A stretch of 64,000 bases of DNA from Sphingobacterium bambusae (GCF_033955345.1 NZ_CP138332.1:5146001-5210000); one strand, 5' to 3'. Counted from the first letter of the stretch, positions 9,218-18,093 are shown. Notes: generated by a model from the letters alone, not told the origin. Numbers and translations are program-made.

Positions 9218-10072
9218 ATGAACAATACCTTACTCGTGCTTACCGATTTTTCAGACAATGCCTGGTCGGGCATCCGCTACTCGGCATTTCTCGCTGAGCA
9301 GTTTCAGTGGAAGCTACATATTCTGCACACCTATACACTTTCAGCCAATTTGACCTTTCAAGATCATTTTGGGGAAGATATGGTAGAAGTACAGCGAGAA
9401 GAACGGGAATCGAAAATGGATATTTTGCTAACAAAATTAACTGCTTTCCATCCACATTGTAATGTGACCACGGCCTGCATGCAGGGTGATGTGGCTGACA
9501 CCGTCCTCAATTTGCTGCAGGAAAATAGCTACACATTTGTCGTTATGGGAACAGCTGGTGCAAGTGGACTAAAAAAACGCACTTTGGGAAGTAACACGTT
9601 AAACATGATCAAGTGTTGTCCAATTGGAATAATAGCTGTACCGGAGCAGTTAGAACAGTCTAAACTCGATAAGGTGGGATTGCTCACTAATTTTAAAAAT
9701 AATGAACGAACCTTGTTGCAATCGTTAACCGATCGCGTGCCCCGCTCTTTCGATCTGCTGTTAATGCATGTGACGGAAAAAGATATAACTACTGCTCCAG
9801 AGACGATCACGAGTCTCACCACAGCATTTTCCGACAAGCTTCAATTGGATAGCATTAAATATATTGAAAAGAATGCCGTGTACCGATTGGACTATTATAT
9901 GCCTATACCCCGGGCGATCGATTGGATGATTGAAAAGGAGGGAGTAGACCTATTACTCGTTTGTTACAATCAAAAGAGCTTTTTTACAAGATTTATATCG
10001 CGGAATCTGCCAAAGTATATAAGTAATAACCTGTTGATTCCTACATATTTTAAATCCGAGAGCTTTTTATAG
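9218..10072 (+). CDS. Universal stress protein (tandem UspA)
   Basis: A 284-residue protein. The first half is a full UspA domain: LVLTDFSDNAW at the start and the nucleotide-binding signature VVMGTAGASGLKKRTLGSNT at about residues 107-126. The second half, from about residue 150, keeps the fold outline but has no G-x2-G-x9-G motif, so it probably does not bind ATP. Such tandem proteins are common in Bacteroidota. It has its own upstream region and belongs with the other stress genes on its left. Confidence 0.9.
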   Translation: MNNTLLVLTDFSDNAWSGIRYSAFLAEQFQWKLHILHTYTLSANLTFQDHFGEDMVEVQREERESKMDILLTKLTAFHPHCNVTTACMQGDVADTVLNLLQENSYTFVVMGTAGASGLKKRTLGSNTLNMIKCCPIGIIAVPEQLEQSKLDKVGLLTNFKNNERTLLQSLTDRVPRSFDLLLMHVTEKDITTAPETITSLTTAFSDKLQLDSIKYIEKNAVYRLDYYMPIPRAIDWMIEKEGVDLLLVCYNQKSFFTRFISRNLPKYISNNLLIPTYFKSESFL

Positions 10073-10547
10073 TGTCGATTATTTTCTATGAATGATAAAT
10101 AGTCTAAAGCTTTTACGATTTCCTTACTAACCTCAAATATGCTTGCTTAAAGCAGTAGCATTTAATAGATAAATCTAACGGTTTAGTTTACCGCCTACCG
10201 GATTTTGTAGAGGGCTTAACTAGTGTGTTTTGGTAAGCAGCTATGCTTGAAAAATACTGATTTGTTTAAGCATAATATGACTATTTGCCAATCGAAACGG
10301 TCAAAAAGGCTGCAAAGGTACAATGGCCGCCATCCGCTCATCTTCCACCAAAAGACTACGGCATAACGGACTACTTCCCTAAAGGGCGCCCTTCCATTAT
10401 TCCGTTTCCTTTTGGTCTTACCCTTGTCCATAACCTTATTTGGCTTTCTTTTTTTCCGTTTTTTCTTTTGGAAAATAGCTAGAAAAAACAAACGAGAGAC
10501 GGAGAGGGGAGCTGAACAGATTTTTTAATTTTTAAACTTTTTAGGTT
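10073..10547. other. Spacer between stress cassette and SSB/PRTRC operon
   Basis: No convincing gene. Low-complexity frames at 10216-10491 (minus, Lys-rich) and 10285-10482 (plus) are probably not coding. The last 60 bases are the A+T-rich leader of the ssb gene. Confidence 0.5.
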
Positions 10548-10919
10548 ATGAACATCATTGGTAGAGTAACAAAAGATGCACAAGTGCAGACCACCGCAGG
10601 TGGCAAAGAAGTCGTTAATTTCTCGGTAGCGGTCAATGACAGCTACAAGAACAAGCAAGGCGAACGTGTCGAGCAGACAGAGTTCTTTGACTGTGCCTAT
10701 TGGCTCACACCTAAAGTAGCGAAGATGCTTGTTAAAGGTTTGCTTGTGGAATTGATCGGCCGAGTAAGCGCTTCGGGTTGGATAGATCGGGATGGCAATC
10801 CGCGTGCAACGCTGAATTTTCATGTATCAAGCATTAAGCCGCTTTTCGGTAGTGGTATTCGGGCGGAGGAAAATGATGAGGTGGTTGCCGAAGCAGTAGA
10901 GGACGACCTCCCATTTTAG
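10548..10919 (+). CDS. ssb: Single-stranded DNA-binding protein
   Basis: A 123-residue SSB. The OB-fold reads MNIIGRVTKDAQVQ, then VNFSVAVNDSY and FFDCAYW, and the protein ends in the acidic tip DDLPF that recruits partner proteins. It is shorter than a chromosomal SSB because the linker is brief. As the first gene before PRTRC E it is probably the element's own SSB, protecting single-stranded DNA during transfer or replication. Confidence 0.95.
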   Translation: MNIIGRVTKDAQVQTTAGGKEVVNFSVAVNDSYKNKQGERVEQTEFFDCAYWLTPKVAKMLVKGLLVELIGRVSASGWIDRDGNPRATLNFHVSSIKPLFGSGIRAEENDEVVAEAVEDDLPF

Positions 10920-10931
10920 GACAGCGGTTTT

Positions 10932-10962
10932 AAAGTGGTAGTCGTTTAGGCTATCACTTTAA
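10932..10962 (+). terminator. Hairpin after ssb
   Basis: AAAGTG and CACTTT arms with partial pairing inside (TAG/CTA), followed by AAAATCTTG rather than a T-run. It may attenuate transcription between ssb and the PRTRC genes. Confidence 0.4.
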
Positions 10963-11023
10963 AATCTTGCCGAATGGGTCGATTTTTAATTATTCAATAA
11001 GATAGAAAGTAATTCTTTTAGAT

Positions 11024-11647
11024 ATGGAAAATGGATTTTTTAACAATATAGCACGTTTGGATTTTGCAGGTAACCTGCAATTGACGATCGGAAAGAGCGC
11101 GGAAAATGGATTGGTGGTATCGATTCTACTCCGCAATGACGCTTGTGGTGATAGCGCCAAGGATTTGATACCGCCGCTAACCTTGAAGGGTACAGCGGAG
11201 GAATTGGACGAAGATTTCTTTGGGCAGATCGCAAAGCCTATGGAGCAGGTTTCGGGTTTAATGGTGGATATGGAGGCTTTCCTTGCACAAATGGAGATTG
11301 CAAAGAAGAATTCGGCAATGGAAAAGCAACAGGAGGAAATGAAGCGCAAGGGTAGAGAAACCAAAGACAAGAAGTACAAAGAATCGATGGGCAAGGTGGA
11401 CGCGCTTGAAAAGGAGGGCAAATTTCGTGATGCATGGACAAAGCTTCCCGATCCTGCTGAATTTCCCGAGCAGGCAGAACTTATTCGTAAGCGCAAAGCG
11501 GATTTGTCGGCTCGCTTTGCACCTGACCTCTTTGGTGCGAGCGCTTCGCAACTGGAAGATGTATCCGAGCACGTGGAGGAATCGAGTAATCTAGAAGATG
11601 ATAGCGATCCGCTTGATAATGATGGATTCTCGGACGAGGAAGAATAG
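11024..11647 (+). CDS. PRTRC system protein E
   Basis: A 207-residue protein with the features of PRTRC protein E. The N-terminal part reads GNLQLTIGKSAENGLVVSI and PPLTLKGTAEELDEDFF; a charged coiled coil follows (residues about 85-125), then a very acidic C-terminus. The PRTRC cassette (ParB-related, ThiF-related) is found on plasmids and integrative elements; its molecular role is unknown. Protein C follows 26 bases downstream. Confidence 0.85.
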   Translation: MENGFFNNIARLDFAGNLQLTIGKSAENGLVVSILLRNDACGDSAKDLIPPLTLKGTAEELDEDFFGQIAKPMEQVSGLMVDMEAFLAQMEIAKKNSAMEKQQEEMKRKGRETKDKKYKESMGKVDALEKEGKFRDAWTKLPDPAEFPEQAELIRKRKADLSARFAPDLFGASASQLEDVSEHVEESSNLEDDSDPLDNDGFSDEEE

Positions 11648-11673
11648 AATACTAAATTTTAAACTTAATAGCT

Positions 11674-11892
11674 ATGCTACTAGCAACACAATTACCACGC
11701 GTTTTCATCTTGATGGATAAAGGGCAAGTGATAACCTTAACAGACCCAAACCCGAAGTGGTCTCCCCAAGCGGTGCTTAATTTTTACAGCGCGAATTATC
11801 CTATTGTGACTACGGCCAAGATTTCCGCACCAGTACTTAAGGATGACGCGGTACAATACCGCTTTGAAACGGTGATCGGAACGAAGGGTTAA
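11674..11892 (+). CDS. PRTRC system protein C
   Basis: A 72-residue protein with the typical protein C pattern: an N-terminal beta hairpin, then TLTDPNPKWSPQAVLNFY and the YPIVTTAKI segment. Length matches the family. It lies between E and F in the usual order and is probably co-transcribed with them. Confidence 0.88.
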   Translation: MLLATQLPRVFILMDKGQVITLTDPNPKWSPQAVLNFYSANYPIVTTAKISAPVLKDDAVQYRFETVIGTKG

Positions 11893-11916
11893 TTTTTAGA
11901 TAAATAGTTATGAATC

Positions 11917-12090
11917 ATGCACGAAAATATGGAACATTTGATCGAGCTGCCACAAGATCGCGCGCAGGAAAGATTGCACGCCGCGCTCGTCTACTTCGTG
12001 GATTACATGGAAAGACCGCGCGATGCAAACGAAGTTTTAAAAGACAGACAGCAATCAGTACCTGTGGAGATGCTTCCCATGGTTTTTTGA
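11917..12090 (+). CDS. 57-codon frame, probably the N-terminus of PRTRC protein F
   Basis: From the ATG at 11917 this frame reads MHENMEHLIELPQDRAQERL and ends VPVEMLPMVF at a TGA (12088-12090). Its composition is protein-like, whereas the overlapping frame used by the F gene is Arg/Lys-rich over the same stretch, as expected for an off-frame reading. A run of six T lies just before the TGA. One more T, or a -1 slip there, joins this frame directly to the protein F frame. It is therefore best read as the start of protein F, or else a coupled 57-residue protein. Confidence 0.6.
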   Translation: MHENMEHLIELPQDRAQERLHAALVYFVDYMERPRDANEVLKDRQQSVPVEMLPMVF

Positions 12091-13064
12091 GGACGGCTTT
12101 TGCACCTAAATTGGCAAAGACTGATCTTAGCGATGTATGTGTAGACAGCAAGAAAATGGAGAGGGACTTTTATAGTTCCCTTTCTATGCTCTGCAAACAG
12201 TTAAATTTCTCCTTGCCGGAGACCGAGCAATTAGGTTTTCCTTGCAACATGGCTTGCGCTATGGATCATTTGCAAAGGGCGCTTAAGGCAACTGGTGAGG
12301 AATGGCAGGATATCAGGCTAGTCGAGGATGAAGGGTCGGTGTTCTTTGCTAGACAGCAGCGCTTCGACACTGGAATGACGCTTTATTATATTCCGGTAGA
12401 GCCGCTATTTTATATGCTTCGCGATAATAGCCGAAAAAAAGCTTCGCATTTGTTACTCTCCGCATTTGCTTACTTGTTTCAAGTCGCGCGGATTCCCTAT
12501 CACAGGCATGAAGGGAATTATCTAAACTACACCTATGATATGCTTAATGATTGGAAAATGCAAGATGACGAAGAGGATTTGGCGTTTGTGAAAGAATATA
12601 GATGCATGGAGTACGTCGGAGACGTCATTGAACTTAAAATCCAAAATCCCGAAAACTTACGTAACTTCAAGAATCGTCTGGAAGGTTTTCGCACTAAAGA
12701 TGACTTTGATCGCGATTGTCTTAAAATTGGAGAGTTAGCTTTTACACTTTTAACCGTTTATCCTGATGCCCATATTTATGATAAGTTTAGGGAGGGTTCA
12801 TTTGTGGAGGAAGACGATGACCTTTCACGTCAAATTAGCCTTGATAATTACATCTCTTTTTACGGATCGGCTTGCGGTGAGCTTTCTGATCTTGTCATCG
12901 AAACGGTGAACACGGATTTACAGCAGTTTAGCGGTATCGACGAACCAACGATTTTTTTGCCGATTGACGGAAGGGAAATCAAAGGTAACAACTTTGATTT
13001 TGAAATCAAGCTATTTAAGTTAGTTGAAGATCTGTCCATTTTATTAAACAATTACAACTACTAA
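12087..13064 (+). CDS. PRTRC system protein F
   Basis: The frame is open from 11910 to 13064, but only the part after about 12087 looks like protein. From there it reads LRTAFAPKLAKTDL and continues through FARQQRFDTGMTLYYIPVEP, a core typical of PRTRC protein F. If the 57-codon frame before it is joined by one base, the product is about 380 residues. Without that, possible starts are the TTG at 12087, which overlaps the TGA, or the ATG at 12156. The gene lies between C and B, the standard order. The function is unknown. Confidence 0.8.
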   Translation: MRTAFAPKLAKTDLSDVCVDSKKMERDFYSSLSMLCKQLNFSLPETEQLGFPCNMACAMDHLQRALKATGEEWQDIRLVEDEGSVFFARQQRFDTGMTLYYIPVEPLFYMLRDNSRKKASHLLLSAFAYLFQVARIPYHRHEGNYLNYTYDMLNDWKMQDDEEDLAFVKEYRCMEYVGDVIELKIQNPENLRNFKNRLEGFRTKDDFDRDCLKIGELAFTLLTVYPDAHIYDKFREGSFVEEDDDLSRQISLDNYISFYGSACGELSDLVIETVNTDLQQFSGIDEPTIFLPIDGREIKGNNFDFEIKLFKLVEDLSILLNNYNY

Positions 13065-13068
13065 TATT

Positions 13069-13782
13069 ATGAAGGATATAACCCATCAAATTGGTACGCT
13101 GTACCACCCTAAAGCAGGTCTGCTGATTTATCAAAATTCAAAAACAAACAAAGATACTTATGTGGAGTATTTTGATATGGATGCATTAGGTCGTCCGATC
13201 AGTGCGCATCCGCTTTCGATTCGTGAGGCAGAGAAGCTAGCTAAATCGCTAAGCAACCAAGCGGAAGGCAAGCTAAATTACTTATCGGCAAAAGGCATGT
13301 TGCCTAGCAATGTCTTGCATTTTGATGCTGTAAAAAAGCAAGTGCTCTGGTATAGTAAGCCGCAGAACCGCGAGTTGTTCTTTGCTCCAGCTCTCGGCAT
13401 TAACAGCGGGAAAGCGAATATTCCGGCTTTGCTTTGGCGTGCGGACGCGCAGTCTCTACGAGTCTATGCTTTCACTTCGGGCAAACGACCAACAGAAAAA
13501 ACGACACTTTACCATGCACCCTTCTTTAACATTTACCAAGATGGTAAAGTGTGTATGGGGACAGTAGATGTTGATCTGCAAAATGAACGCTCTTTGGAGC
13601 GTTTCATGCAAACGTGGGAGAGCTACTTTTTTGAAAGCTATTTCAGCCATTTAATGAATGGTCACGAGCCAATAAAAGGTAACTGTGTCTTGCTATGGGA
13701 AAGCTTAGTTGGTAACGATAAATCTTTTCCGGCAAAAGTGCTAAAGAAAACGAATATGTCCATTAAAACTTTACTACTATGA
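13069..13782 (+). CDS. PRTRC system protein B
   Basis: A 237-residue protein with the protein B pattern, including 'PHPLSIREAEKLAKSL'-like text near residue 45 and a C-terminal region with ESYFFESYFSHL. The gene starts 4 bases after F and overlaps the start of the ThiF-like gene by 4 bases (ATGA), so translation is probably coupled. No catalytic motif is evident. Confidence 0.85.
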   Translation: MKDITHQIGTLYHPKAGLLIYQNSKTNKDTYVEYFDMDALGRPISAHPLSIREAEKLAKSLSNQAEGKLNYLSAKGMLPSNVLHFDAVKKQVLWYSKPQNRELFFAPALGINSGKANIPALLWRADAQSLRVYAFTSGKRPTEKTTLYHAPFFNIYQDGKVCMGTVDVDLQNERSLERFMQTWESYFFESYFSHLMNGHEPIKGNCVLLWESLVGNDKSFPAKVLKKTNMSIKTLLL

Positions 13783-14585
13783 ATACAACTAAACCAAAAG
13801 TACACTTTGTCGATAACGGACTCTTAAATCCGACCAATCCGATTACGGTCAATTTGATCGGGGCAGGAGGGACTGGCTCGAAGGTGCTGACCGCTCTCGT
13901 GGAAATGAACCACAGTTTGCTTGCACTTGGTCATGCAGGTTTGCAGGTACGGCTGTGGGATGATGATTCAATCAGCGAAGCGAATTTGGGTAGACAGCGC
14001 TTTGCTTCCTCGGAACTTGGATTACACAAATCGGTGGCACTGATTAACCGCACCAACCGTTGGTCGGGAACACGATGGAGAGCGGAAGCAACAAAGTATG
14101 GTTTGGAGAGTTTCGCTGCTGATTCTACTAATTTCTCGGCTACTTTGACTGTTTCTTGTGTGGATTCTGTAAAGGCACGATTTGAAATTGCTGAAATACT
14201 ACGAAAGATTGGACGAATTAGTAATTACAACAATCGCCCAAAGTATTGGCTAGACTTCGGCAATGGCCAAAATACGGGGCAGGTTTTGCTTTCAACTGTC
14301 GGGGAAATTGCGCAACCGAAATCGGAGCAATTCATTCCCGTGGCGAATTTGCCATTTGTTACGAATGAATTTGCGGCTTTGCTTCGGCGGTCGGAAATCA
14401 TAGATGATACGCCCAGTTGTTCGGTCGCGGATGCTTTGCAAAAGCAAGATTTATATATCAATTCAGCGCTTGCGCAGATGGGTATGTCCTTACTTTGGAG
14501 CTTGTTTCGGCAGGGAATGACGTCACACAGGGGCTTCTTTTTGAATTTAAGGGATTTTAGGGCGCAACCGATAGACTTCGGATAG
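13779..14585 (+). CDS. PRTRC system ThiF family protein
   Basis: A 268-residue ThiF/E1-like protein. The nucleotide-binding loop GAGGTGSKVL is near residues 28-37, and the acidic DDDSISEANLGRQRF motif that binds ATP and Mg in E1-like enzymes is near 61-75. An adenylation role is therefore expected, but I see no partner ubiquitin-like protein nearby. It is the last gene of the operon and is followed by a strong hairpin. PRTRC A and the ParB-related D are absent from this stretch. Confidence 0.9.
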   Translation: MNTTKPKVHFVDNGLLNPTNPITVNLIGAGGTGSKVLTALVEMNHSLLALGHAGLQVRLWDDDSISEANLGRQRFASSELGLHKSVALINRTNRWSGTRWRAEATKYGLESFAADSTNFSATLTVSCVDSVKARFEIAEILRKIGRISNYNNRPKYWLDFGNGQNTGQVLLSTVGEIAQPKSEQFIPVANLPFVTNEFAALLRRSEIIDDTPSCSVADALQKQDLYINSALAQMGMSLLWSLFRQGMTSHRGFFLNLRDFRAQPIDFG

Positions 14586-14600
14586 TGCTGTTTTAGCGCG

Positions 14601-14641
14601 CGCTTCGGGACTTCCGGTTTAGACCTAGAAGTCCCGAAGCG
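14601..14641 (+). terminator. Terminator hairpin of the PRTRC operon
   Basis: Perfect 14-bp arms (14601-14614 and 14628-14641) around a 13-base loop, beginning 16 bases after the ThiF-like stop. The following bases are A-rich on this strand (GAAAAAAGG), so termination may be less sharp than with a T-run. Confidence 0.7.
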
Positions 14642-14881
14642 GAAAAAAGGATTCAATGCCGAGGCATCGATGTTATCTGAGTTGAGACGCTTCGCTGATT
14701 CAACTATCTTCTGCTATGAGTATTCGCGCAGGACATGTGGTATTGTGGTAGGATTAAAGTCTTTTTATGTAGCTGTATTTTCATCAACTGTGCTACTTAA
14801 AAATGTTGTACTTTAAAATCGGATAGCTGACAAAATCCTGTCTATTATATTTTGAGGAGATCTTGGTTTATTAAAAATATA

Positions 14882-14897
14882 ATCGTAATATTGCGAT
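14882..14897. promoter_or_regulatory. Candidate ArsR operator upstream of arsR
   Basis: A 16-base near-palindrome ATCGTAATATTGCGAT, 16 bases before the arsR start. The same pattern recurs before the next gene in the operon. ArsR proteins bind such A+T-rich palindromes over the promoter, so this is the likely autoregulatory site. Confidence 0.6.
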
Positions 14898-14913
14898 CAT
14901 ATATGTTGGAGAT

Positions 14914-15243
14914 ATGGGAATAACTAAGACAGACATATTTTCAGAAGAGCAGAACAGACTAGCCTCTTTGTTTAAAGTGCTGGGGCATCCGGCACGAATT
15001 GCTATTCTGAATCATATTATTAACCAGAATGCTTGTATCTGTAATGATCTCGTTGAAGAGTTAGGCTTGGCCCAAGCCACCATTTCTCAGCATCTAAAAG
15101 AGCTAAAAAGTATTGGTATCATTCAAGGTTCTATTGAAGGAAAGTCTGTGTGCTATTGTATTGAAGAAAAAACTTGGAAGGACGTGCAGAGAGTTATCAA
15201 TCTGTTCTTTGATCAAGACGTTAAAGTAGAAAAATGCTGTTAG
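14914..15243 (+). CDS. arsR: ArsR family arsenic-responsive repressor
   Basis: A 109-residue winged-helix repressor. The metal-binding element ACICNDLVEEL near residues 45-55 holds a Cys-x-Cys pair in the DNA-recognition region (classical ArsR has ELCVCDL), and the protein ends in a vicinal Cys pair (EKCC). Arsenite binding should release it from the operator. It is the first gene of an arsenic operon with DUF6428, ArsC-type and Acr3 genes, all on the same strand. Confidence 0.92.
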   Translation: MGITKTDIFSEEQNRLASLFKVLGHPARIAILNHIINQNACICNDLVEELGLAQATISQHLKELKSIGIIQGSIEGKSVCYCIEEKTWKDVQRVINLFFDQDVKVEKCC

Positions 15244-15262
15244 CATTTTTTTTATCACAAAC

Positions 15263-15278
15263 ATCGTTATATAGCGAT
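15263..15278. promoter_or_regulatory. Second ArsR-type operator candidate
   Basis: ATCGTTATATAGCGAT matches the site before arsR in both half-sites (ATCG, GCGAT) and lies between arsR and the DUF6428 gene. It suggests a second ArsR-controlled promoter inside the operon. Confidence 0.55.
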
Positions 15279-15315
15279 ATTACAATGTATTATTTAATTA
15301 CCAAAGGAGATAAAT

Positions 15316-15780
15316 ATGAAACTATCAGAAATCAAAACAATCCTACCAACATTAGACAATGTTGAATTTCAATTGGAAAACGGTGCTTTCGTGCCGGAAC
15401 ATTTCCATGTAACCGAAGTCGGTATCATCACCAAGAGTTTCATCGACTGTGGTGGCACGATAAGAAGTGAAAGCGTAGTCAATTTCCAACTGTGGAATGC
15501 AGATGACTATGAGCATCGACTAAAGCCCAACAAATTGCTTAACATTATTAAACTATCCGAAGAACAACTTGGAATCGCAGATGCGGAGATTGAGGTTGAA
15601 TATCAAACCGAAACGATTGGAAAATATGATCTTGCGTTTAGCGGAAAACATTTTGTTCTTAAAAACAAGCAAACGGCCTGCTTGGCAATGGATGCATGCG
15701 GCGTACCAAGTGATAAACCTAAGGTTGAGCTATCACAGTTACAGAATTCTTGTTGTTCACCAAATTCAGGCTGCTGTTAA
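15316..15780 (+). CDS. DUF6428 family protein in arsenic operon
   Basis: A 154-residue protein of the DUF6428 type, found in Bacteroidota arsenic operons next to ArsR. It includes HVTEVGIITKSFIDCGG and ends with a Cys-rich tail (NSCCSPNSGCC) that could bind arsenite or a metal. The start follows AAAGGAG, an unusually strong Shine-Dalgarno site for this group. It has no signal peptide. The function is inferred from context only. Confidence 0.85.
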   Translation: MKLSEIKTILPTLDNVEFQLENGAFVPEHFHVTEVGIITKSFIDCGGTIRSESVVNFQLWNADDYEHRLKPNKLLNIIKLSEEQLGIADAEIEVEYQTETIGKYDLAFSGKHFVLKNKQTACLAMDACGVPSDKPKVELSQLQNSCCSPNSGCC

Positions 15781-15799
15781 ATTATAAAGAGATATAATT

Positions 15800-16444
15800 A
15801 TGTACCCCAAATTACTAGATACCATAGGGCGATTTCAAGTGGATACTGCCCAAATGAGCGAACGCCAATCTATACTAAAGCCGCTGATTGAATATATTCA
15901 GCAGAAGTATGATGGAGATCAAGAAATCAATATCAATTTTATTTGTACGCATAATTCCAGACGCAGCCATTTATCGCAAATATGGGCGCAGACCGCAGCT
16001 AGTTTCTACGGTATAGAAAACGTTCATTGCTACTCGGGAGGGACAGAAGAAACAGCGTTGTATGGTAAAGTGGCCTTTACATTGAACGAGCAGGGATTTC
16101 AATTCCTCCAATTATCAGAAGGTAACAATCCTATCTATGCGATCAAGTATGATGATAATTGCGCTCCTCTTGTCGGCTTCTCCAAGAAATACGACCATTC
16201 CTATAATCCCATCTCGCATTTTGCAGCCGTTATGACTTGCTCTCAGGCAGATGGGGGATGTCCCTTCATCGCAGGAGCCGAAAAGCGGATTCCGATCACC
16301 TTTGAAGATCCGAAGATATCCGACAATACACCTGAGCAAGACAAGGTTTACGCCAAGAGAAGCTTGGAAATAGGCCAAGAAATGTTCTACGTGTTTTCAC
16401 AGATTAGTAAAAAAAATGATGCAGCCAAAATTAAAATTTCTTGA
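15800..16444 (+). CDS. Arsenate reductase of the low-molecular-weight phosphatase type
   Basis: A 214-residue protein with the Cys-x5-Arg phosphatase loop CTHNSRRS near residues 49-56, followed by helix HLSQIWAQT. This is the ArsC/LMW-PTPase fold, longer than the roughly 130-residue thioredoxin-coupled ArsC, as in other Bacteroidota arsenic operons. A second Cys in MTCSQADGGCPF near 146-157 may take part in the redox relay. It should reduce arsenate to arsenite for export by Acr3. The 3' end overlaps the acr3 start by 29 bases. Confidence 0.88.
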   Translation: MYPKLLDTIGRFQVDTAQMSERQSILKPLIEYIQQKYDGDQEININFICTHNSRRSHLSQIWAQTAASFYGIENVHCYSGGTEETALYGKVAFTLNEQGFQFLQLSEGNNPIYAIKYDDNCAPLVGFSKKYDHSYNPISHFAAVMTCSQADGGCPFIAGAEKRIPITFEDPKISDNTPEQDKVYAKRSLEIGQEMFYVFSQISKKNDAAKIKIS

Positions 16445-17459
16445 TCGCTATCTAACGCTTTGGATATTCTTGGCGATGGCAGTTGGGATTGGGCTAGGAT
16501 ACCTATTCCCAAATATCTCTACTGTTACTGGGGCGCTTTCTATTGGATCAACCAACATCCTCTTGGCAATTGGTTTGATATTAATGATGTATCCTCCATT
16601 GGCAAAAGTTGATTATTCACTTTTACCATTGGTGTTCAAAGACAAGAAAGCGATTAGCGTGTCGCTGATCTTAAACTGGATCATCGGCCCGATCCTCATG
16701 TTTGTTTTAGCCATCGTTTTTTTGCGTGACGAACCTGACTATATGATTGGGCTTATCTTGATAGGTTTAGCACGATGTATTGCTATGGTGATCGTCTGGA
16801 ATGACCTAGCGAAAGGCAACCGTGAGTATGCCGCTTTATTGGTAGCCTTAAACAGCATTTTTCAAGTATTCACCTACAGTTTTCTGGTGTGGCTATTTAT
16901 CAATGTTTTGCCTAGCAAACTTGGATTAGCAAATTTTGATGTAACAGTTTCTATGTGGGACGTTACTGAAAGTGTCCTGATCTATTTGGGTATTCCATTT
17001 CTAGCAGGATTTGCAAGCAGGTTTTTTCTTGTAAAAGCGAAAGGAATTGAATGGTACAATCGGAAATTCATTCCTGCAATTTCACCAGTTACGCTCTATG
17101 CATTGTTGTTCACAATTGTATTGATGTTCAGTTTGAAAGGGGATCAACTTTTAGAACTCCCTTTAGATGTCTTTAAGATAGCTGTGCCATTAGTTATTTA
17201 CTTCTTTCTGATGTTTTTCGCAAGCTTCTTAATTGGTAAATCTCTTAGAATTCCTTATGACCGCAATGCTTCCATCGCATTTACCGCGACTGGAAACAAT
17301 TTTGAGCTTGCTATAGCAGTTGCAATCGCTGTCTTTGGAATTCACTCGCCACAAGCATTTGTAGGCGTGATAGGTCCCCTTATTGAAGTACCTTCGCTAA
17401 TTCTATTGGTTAAGATCAGTTTTTATTTAAAGCGTAAATTTTATACGATAAGTAATTGA
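16416..17459 (+). CDS. acr3: Acr3 family arsenite efflux transporter
   Basis: A 347-residue inner-membrane transporter with about ten membrane segments. The pore motif GLARCIAMVIVWNDLAKG near residues 115-132 carries the Cys that Acr3 needs for arsenite, and the second conserved region ATGNNFELAIAVAIAVFG is near residue 290. It exports the arsenite made by the reductase before it. It begins inside the reductase gene, so translation is coupled. This is the last gene of the operon. Confidence 0.94.
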   Translation: MMQPKLKFLDRYLTLWIFLAMAVGIGLGYLFPNISTVTGALSIGSTNILLAIGLILMMYPPLAKVDYSLLPLVFKDKKAISVSLILNWIIGPILMFVLAIVFLRDEPDYMIGLILIGLARCIAMVIVWNDLAKGNREYAALLVALNSIFQVFTYSFLVWLFINVLPSKLGLANFDVTVSMWDVTESVLIYLGIPFLAGFASRFFLVKAKGIEWYNRKFIPAISPVTLYALLFTIVLMFSLKGDQLLELPLDVFKIAVPLVIYFFLMFFASFLIGKSLRIPYDRNASIAFTATGNNFELAIAVAIAVFGIHSPQAFVGVIGPLIEVPSLILLVKISFYLKRKFYTISN

Positions 17460-17760
17460 GGTGTGCCATATACTTATAGAAAGATCCGCAGCTTTGATAC
17501 AAGAAACTAAATCCCAATGAAATTATTTACCAAGTTGTCGGACTTGGTAATATAAGTCCACATATTTTACGTTTTTGTTGGATTTTTTTAAGTTCTCGCA
17601 CGTAATGGTGCATTACAGCCTTATTTTATAGAAGATGAAGTTTATTATCCACAGTTTTTAATAGTGCTTCTGCTATTTTTCTTATGGAAATACTACGGTA
17701 AATATTTGTACCAAGATCTTTGGCTTGTTAAATATCAGAATTTACTCTGTACAATTTTGA

Positions 17761-17793
17761 CCACGATAAAGGACTCGTTCTTTGACATCGTGG
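17761..17793. repeat. Inverted repeat in the primase leader
   Basis: CCACGAT and ATCGTGG arms with inner AAAG/CTTT pairing. The role is unknown; it could be a protein-binding site or a transcript hairpin. Confidence 0.4.
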
Positions 17794-18000
17794 GAAGAAG
17801 CATTTCTCTTGAAATTAAGTGCAGGGGTTTGTGACGGTGATTGGCCGTCGAACCTTGAACCTTAGGCAGCCAGTTTTGGCGGGCGCTTATACGCCAACGT
17901 GAGTATTCCCGAGTAGCATTCTTTTGCGATTATCCTTTTTATCGTAGTGATACGCTCGTAAAAGATCAGTACAAGATAAGATCAATTTTATAAACATATA

Positions 18001-18030
18001 GGGGAGCGATGGTACATCGACTCCCTTTTT
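18001..18030 (+). terminator. Terminator-like hairpin before the primase gene
   Basis: GGGAG-CGATG and CATCG-A-CTCCC pair around a 3-base loop and are followed directly by TTTTT. It lies 64 bases before the primase start, so it could be an attenuator or could end a short leader transcript. Confidence 0.65.
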
Positions 18031-18093
18031 CTATTTATAGAGGCCGTTCCCAAATCGGCCAAAACCAATTTTATCATTTCAAAATTTATACTT

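Larger units (their letters stand above)
14586..14913. other. Spacer between PRTRC and arsenic operons
   Basis: It holds the PRTRC terminator at its left end and the ArsR operator candidate at its right end. No gene is seen between. Confidence 0.55.
17460..18093. other. Regulatory spacer before the conjugation region
   Basis: No gene is seen in about 630 bases. It holds two hairpins: one at 17761-17793 and a terminator-like one at 18001-18030. The stretch between, with repeated GGC/GCC text (17865-17905), could fold into RNA, possibly the leader of the primase transcript. Confidence 0.5.

Noticed and set aside
10216..10491. Minus-strand frame of 91 codons rich in Lys and Arg
   Set aside because: Low-complexity text from an A+T-rich leader; more likely the spacer before ssb.
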